Positions 45,109-48,719 of a stretch of 48,719 nucleotides of DNA are shown piece after piece. The first letter of the stretch is position 1; the number at the start of each line of letters is the position of its first letter. The stretch is from Amoebophrya sp. A120 (lineage: Eukaryota; Sar; Dinophyceae; Syndiniales; Amoebophryaceae). The stretch is from positions 12,716,568-12,765,286 of the forward strand of contig CAJINV010000002.1 in the NCBI GenBank assembly GCA_905178155.1, written 5' to 3'. Position numbers and translations under genes: made by a program. Below the pieces are notes generated by a model. The model ran no database searches and was not told the DNA's origin. It was given only the letters and a program-made list of their open reading frames with translations.

Positions 45109-45990
45109 ATGTCGTCGGACACAACTCCTGTTGGTGGTGGGGAAGATGCCAAAGCAAGCGTGGGCGTGCTTGAGCGGGCAGGCAGTTCTGTTCACAACAA
45201 GCAGGAGACGCACATTTTGGGTGTGACCGAAGGTTTTCCTCCTGGCACCACCAGACCCGCATCGGTTCCAGACGCGACCGCTATTTCTGTCCCCGCGAAT
45301 TACGGGACGGCGGAAGCGCAAGAACCTCTCTTGCAACTGCAGCAAGAGCAGGCCGCCAACGGCATGAACAATATGACGCAACCAATATACGGTCCCGACG
45401 GGTTTCCGATCGGGTATAGTACCGGTACGGCGACTCCCGCGCAACCCATCTACGGCCCGGACGGCTTTCCGATAGGGTACAACGGGACTGCAACCTCGCT
45501 ACCGGCCCTCCCTCCCGGTACATCCACCGAGGTAGTCGCGGGAGGGACGGAAGGCACTGGGCAGCCCGGACTCAATTCCCCGCCCGGCGGCCTCGCGCCG
45601 GGCCAGGGTGCGATCGCCCCGCCGCCGTTCGGGCAGCCGGGAGGGGGAATGGCTATTTTGCAACCCGTACAACATTCGCCGGGCGTCAAGCCACGCAAAG
45701 ACAAAGATTCCACCTTGATCTGGCAAATCACTGGTGGTGCGTGCCTATGCTGTTTGGTGTGCGTGGTTTTACCGATCGTGTGGTGCATCGTTGATGGCTG
45801 CCTTTACAAGCGCATTTGCGACCAAACCAACAACACGGGAAATTCTTCGAGTTACTCTTCAACTATAAAAAAGAAAGCGTCTAGTCTCATCAGCGTCTGC
45901 ATGTGCCGGGTGGAACATTTGATTCTTTCAAACAGGAAAGAAGGGAACGGCGAGAAGTTTGGTTGCCTAGGAAATTCCGCGGTCCCCTAG
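45109..45990 (+). CDS. Single-span membrane protein with duplicated IYGPDGFPIGY motif
   Basis: No family recognised. One exon, 293 aa. The N-terminal 200 residues are Gly/Pro/Thr-rich and probably disordered. The 13-residue unit QPIYGPDGFPIGY occurs twice, separated by about eight residues (near 45375-45420 and 45441-45480). A Cys-rich hydrophobic segment (GGACLCCLVCVVLPIVWCIV) forms one membrane span near residues 205-230, followed by a Lys/Ser-rich tail. The cysteines suggest palmitoylation. The ATG directly follows CAG, so it could also be the first codon after a splice acceptor. Confidence 0.7.
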   Translation: MSSDTTPVGGGEDAKASVGVLERAGSSVHNKQETHILGVTEGFPPGTTRPASVPDATAISVPANYGTAEAQEPLLQLQQEQAANGMNNMTQPIYGPDGFPIGYSTGTATPAQPIYGPDGFPIGYNGTATSLPALPPGTSTEVVAGGTEGTGQPGLNSPPGGLAPGQGAIAPPPFGQPGGGMAILQPVQHSPGVKPRKDKDSTLIWQITGGACLCCLVCVVLPIVWCIVDGCLYKRICDQTNNTGNSSSYSSTIKKKASSLISVCMCRVEHLILSNRKEGNGEKFGCLGNSAVP

Positions 45991-47869
45991 AAGAAAAGCC
46001 TATGCGCAAGCAGAATTGTCTCATACATGTTGTACCAGATCGAACCTCGCTGCTTCTGTAGTGCGCTGAGCGCACACTAACTTCATTTCGGATTAGGATT
46101 AAGTGCTTTTTTTATGTATTCATTTTGTACCGCGGTATCAAACCGACATGCATCAGAAGTTGAAGTAAAATACTGGCCCGAAGCACGACGCTGAGGCACC
46201 AGCACCCTTTCGCACTTTCATACGCGGCCGCAGGAGGGTTTCTTCAAGCCGAAGAAGGAGCATCTTTTCATCAATGTCGAGCCGCAGGAGCAGCAGCAGG
46301 AGTCGCAGAAGCTCGAGCTCGATGTTGTCTCTTCCTGTTTCCGCCGGCCCAGCAGCTGCGGAGTCTCCAATCCACCACGGGGGTTTCGCTGGTGATAACA
46401 GGACCTTGTTGTCCATTGCCGCGCGTCGGCGGAATATGAATCCTGTCGCTCTTTGGGCCGAACACGCCGCAAGCGGTCGCCGAAAAAATGCGATGTCTTT
46501 TCTTGCGTCCGCAAGCGCGGTCAGCTCGCGCAGACGTCAGGATGAGCATGTACCTGTAGTTTGAATAGAAGTGTGAATTTCATATGCGCAGTCATGAAAA
46601 TTCTGAAGTCGGCTTTTCCGTGGCCCGAAGAACAGCTTCTATCTTGGACGATTCCCTGTCGTGCAACAAGTTTTAGCATTTTGTCAATAAGGAGACTCGG
46701 AATCCGTTGCAGTTCCTGTTTGTAGCGGTGACTGTTTGATATTGATGAGGGTTACACTGACTAAGACTAACATGAAACGGAACTACATCCATGTCATCGA
46801 TGGAAAAGCAGCACTTGACAGCAGCAGTCTTGCGTGTGTTGCAAGGAAACAGAGTGAGTGCAATTGTGTTCCTCGAGCCTGTGATGTTGCTGTGCCATTC
46901 GCTGGAGCGAGAGCAGAGAAAACAGTTCTTCGCGTGGAGAAGAAAGTAAGTGTGTACCCCTAGTATGCATTTGGTGTCCTTTGTGTTTATTGTCTTAGTC
47001 TTTGCACCAAATGATAAATAAGAATAGAAGTAAGCAGCACTAAAAGAACCTACCTGCCGTGGTAGAGCTTCTGGCTGATTCCCATGTGAGCAAACAGTGT
47101 GTTGTTCCGAGAAATGCCATACGAGTAATTCTGAAACACAGCAGCTCCCTTTCTTCTTCTTGAGGTCTACTCACCTGAAGAGCCTCGATAGCACCCTCCC
47201 GATATACATATAAGTACCGTATCCTAACAGAGCTATTCCTATTGTGCTTGACCTTGAACTTACTTGGTCTCGACGGTGCCACAGCAAAAAGTGCATCGTA
47301 TAGTTGTTCCGAGTCAGTTTCGTTTGAATTTGCTGGTTTGCTTCTCGGCCTGTTCCCGGTTATCTTCTATCTTGGCCCTGGACGACCTTTGGATCGAGCT
47401 TTCTACAGATAGATTTTTCTGTGCATCTTCGCCCGTGTTTTGACACAGTTTCTCCAGTTACAAGTAGCTGCCTCTCGGAAACAACGCAAGATCTAGAATA
47501 ACCAGAACGAAGAGTAAGTGGCTCGGTGTTTATTATAGCTGTCCCCTATGTGTATGTGACGTGATGTTCATGTTGCTCGGATATTTTTCATTGAGTTTTG
47601 ATTAAGCATACCTTCTTCGCTTCTTCTGTGGTTCAGTAACAAAATACCAAGTACTCAAACTACTTGATCTACTTCTTGTTCTGCTTTGTCTTGGTGCTAC
47701 TCGGTGTTGATGGTTGATAATTAAATCAGAAGAGACGTCGTGATTGGCCATATTTCACCAACAACAATAGTGACGACGTCAGTGGTTCCACGACTTTCGG
47801 GTCTCCCCACGTTCTTCTCTTTCGGAAGCACGGTTAGCACACGACTTTCGTCGTAGCTCCATTTCGAAA
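45991..47869. other. Long intergenic region
   Basis: Nearly 1.9 kb without a convincing gene. A frame at 46274-46564 (+) begins with an Arg/Ser-rich stretch but has no further support; one at 46736-46963 (+) is equally weak. Confidence 0.4.
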
Positions 47870-48719
47870 ATGACCGACATTCGTCCGCCGAAGGAGGGGT
47901 GCTTTCTGTTCACCTCGGAATCGGTGAATGAAGGCCACCCGGATAAAATCTGCGACCAAGTTTCTGACGCGGTTCTGGATGCCTGCTTGAAACAAGATCC
48001 CGATAGCAAGGTACGTGGCTGGGCACAAGCATTTTGAAGATTCCTCAGCAGCTACCGCAAAAAATTTAGACTTCGACAGCATGAGAAATTTAACTGATAA
48101 CATAATGTTCTGTTTTTATGTGTATGTCCCTCGTCCTCGCCATCATGAGAAGGGAAGCGTCGACGTGCTTTTTCTCCGCTGTGCACTGTAGTTTTGCCTT
48201 TGCGTATGAAGATGTCCGAAGATTAATTACCCTCAACAATCCAATTTCAGGTTGCGTGTGAAACCTGCACAAAAACCGGGATGGTGATGGTGTTTGGGGA
48301 GATCACGACAAAGGCAAACATCGACTACGAGGCGGTCGTGCGCCAAGCGTGCAAGGACATCGGTTACGATTCCGTGGACAAGGGTATAATTCATTTCGCG
48401 TACTAGTGCCTCGGTCGATTGCACTGACTTGCATATCGACGAGCGCGGGAAAAGAAGGTGCGCATGGCCACCTTTGACATACGGGATTATCATGCCCTGT
48501 ATTCGAAAAATCAAGTTGTGGGCAAAAATGGAACTACATAATCTGGTAACCAAATGCGGCGCGCGCTCTGCGCGCGCCGGCCCACGAAGCCGGCGCGCGC
48601 GCTCTGCGCGCTTGCGATATTGCTTAGCAAACGCAGCGCGAAGGCAGTTGCCGTTACCATATAGGGCAACCGCCGGGAGGCGTGAAGGTCAGGGAAATGG
48701 CCAGAAATGAAGCGGGAGA
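47870..48719 (+). CDS. MAT: S-adenosylmethionine synthetase, 5' part (cut by window end)
   Basis: Makes S-adenosylmethionine from methionine and ATP in the cytosol. Exon 1 (47870-48010) encodes 47 residues, including the signature [20 protein letters not shown] with the ATP/Mg-binding His and Asp. Exon 2 (48251-48383) continues [20 protein letters not shown], also strongly conserved, and ends after DSVDKG. Both borders of the first intron are GT-AG; the second intron starts at 48384 (GTATAAT). No later exon is recognisable before the window ends. The enzyme would supply the cofactor for methyltransferases such as the FkbM-type protein in this window; they need not be linked in any closer way. 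Confidence 0.95.
48561..48610. repeat. GC-rich hairpin in the S-adenosylmethionine synthetase intron
   Basis: CGCGCGCCGGC (48571-48581) and GCCGGCGCGCG (48589-48599) form an 11-bp perfect inverted repeat with a 7-base loop. GCGCGCTCTGCGCGC-type units occur on both sides. The composition is sharply different from the rest of the intron and resembles the interior of the 942-bp element, so it may be part of another GC-rich insertion that continues past the window. Confidence 0.6.

Noticed and set aside
1-48719. tRNA, rRNA, spliceosomal RNA genes or CRISPR arrays
   Set aside because: No tRNA-like B box with matching stems, no snRNA signature and no regularly spaced direct repeats were seen on reading; a covariance-model scan could still find something.

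Overview
The window is nuclear DNA from a eukaryote. Its genes are split into GC-rich exons and more AT-rich introns, and there are no bacterial-style operons or ribosome binding sites. I count fifteen protein genes and all are on the + strand; no convincing gene lies on the other strand. Recognised genes are a CPSF30/CPSF4 with a YTH domain, an FkbM-type methyltransferase, a short-chain dehydrogenase, a tyrosyl-DNA phosphodiesterase (TDP1) and the 5' part of S-adenosylmethionine synthetase. The rest are hypothetical: several long low-complexity or coiled-coil proteins, two small cysteine-rich membrane proteins, a multi-pass membrane protein and a small probable mitochondrial membrane protein. 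The one-strand layout, the CPSF30-YTH fusion (known from plants and apicomplexans) and above all the transposon-like introns suggest an alveolate, most likely a dinoflagellate relative of the Amoebophrya/Syndiniales type. That placement is an inference.

The most striking content is a set of introner elements, meaning introns that are insertions of short DNA-transposon-like units. Twelve were found by eye. Each is flanked by a perfect 5-bp direct repeat (target-site duplication, TSD), begins with TAT and ends with ATA, and removing the element plus one TSD copy restores an open reading frame. Most have terminal inverted repeats (TIRs) of about 15-35 bp. Three show little more than TATC...GATA, as if decayed, and three or four further introns keep only the direct repeat. 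In eleven of the twelve, no placement of the splice sites that removes exactly element plus one TSD gives GT-AG. Ordinary GT-AG introns occur in the same genes.

Layout: 0.8-8.0 kb, a large hypothetical gene with four introners; 9.4-12.0 kb, CPSF30-YTH; 13.0-13.7 kb, a small Cys-rich protein; 14.9-17.6 kb, two coiled-coil/Ser-Gly-rich genes, the first with an introner; 18.3-20.1 kb, the FkbM methyltransferase with an in-frame introner; 21.3-25.9 kb, a nine-exon charged protein with two clear introners; 26.9-27.7 kb, the small mitochondrial-type protein; 28.7-30.1 kb, the multi-pass membrane protein; 30.5-32.2 kb, the dehydrogenase; 32.7-40.4 kb, two large hypothetical genes, the second with three introners and an ordinary intron carrying a separate 942-bp TIR element; 41.3-44.1 kb, TDP1 with an in-frame introner; 45.1-46.0 kb, a small membrane protein; 47.9 kb to the end, S-adenosylmethionine synthetase, cut by the window edge.

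Exon models were built by hand from reading-frame continuity. For CPSF30, the 21.3-25.9 kb gene, the 35.0-40.4 kb gene, the second coiled-coil gene, the mitochondrial-type gene and TDP1 the summed exons are an exact multiple of three, which supports those models. The early part of the first gene, the 5' end of the FkbM gene, two dehydrogenase introns and the intron of the multi-pass protein remain unresolved.
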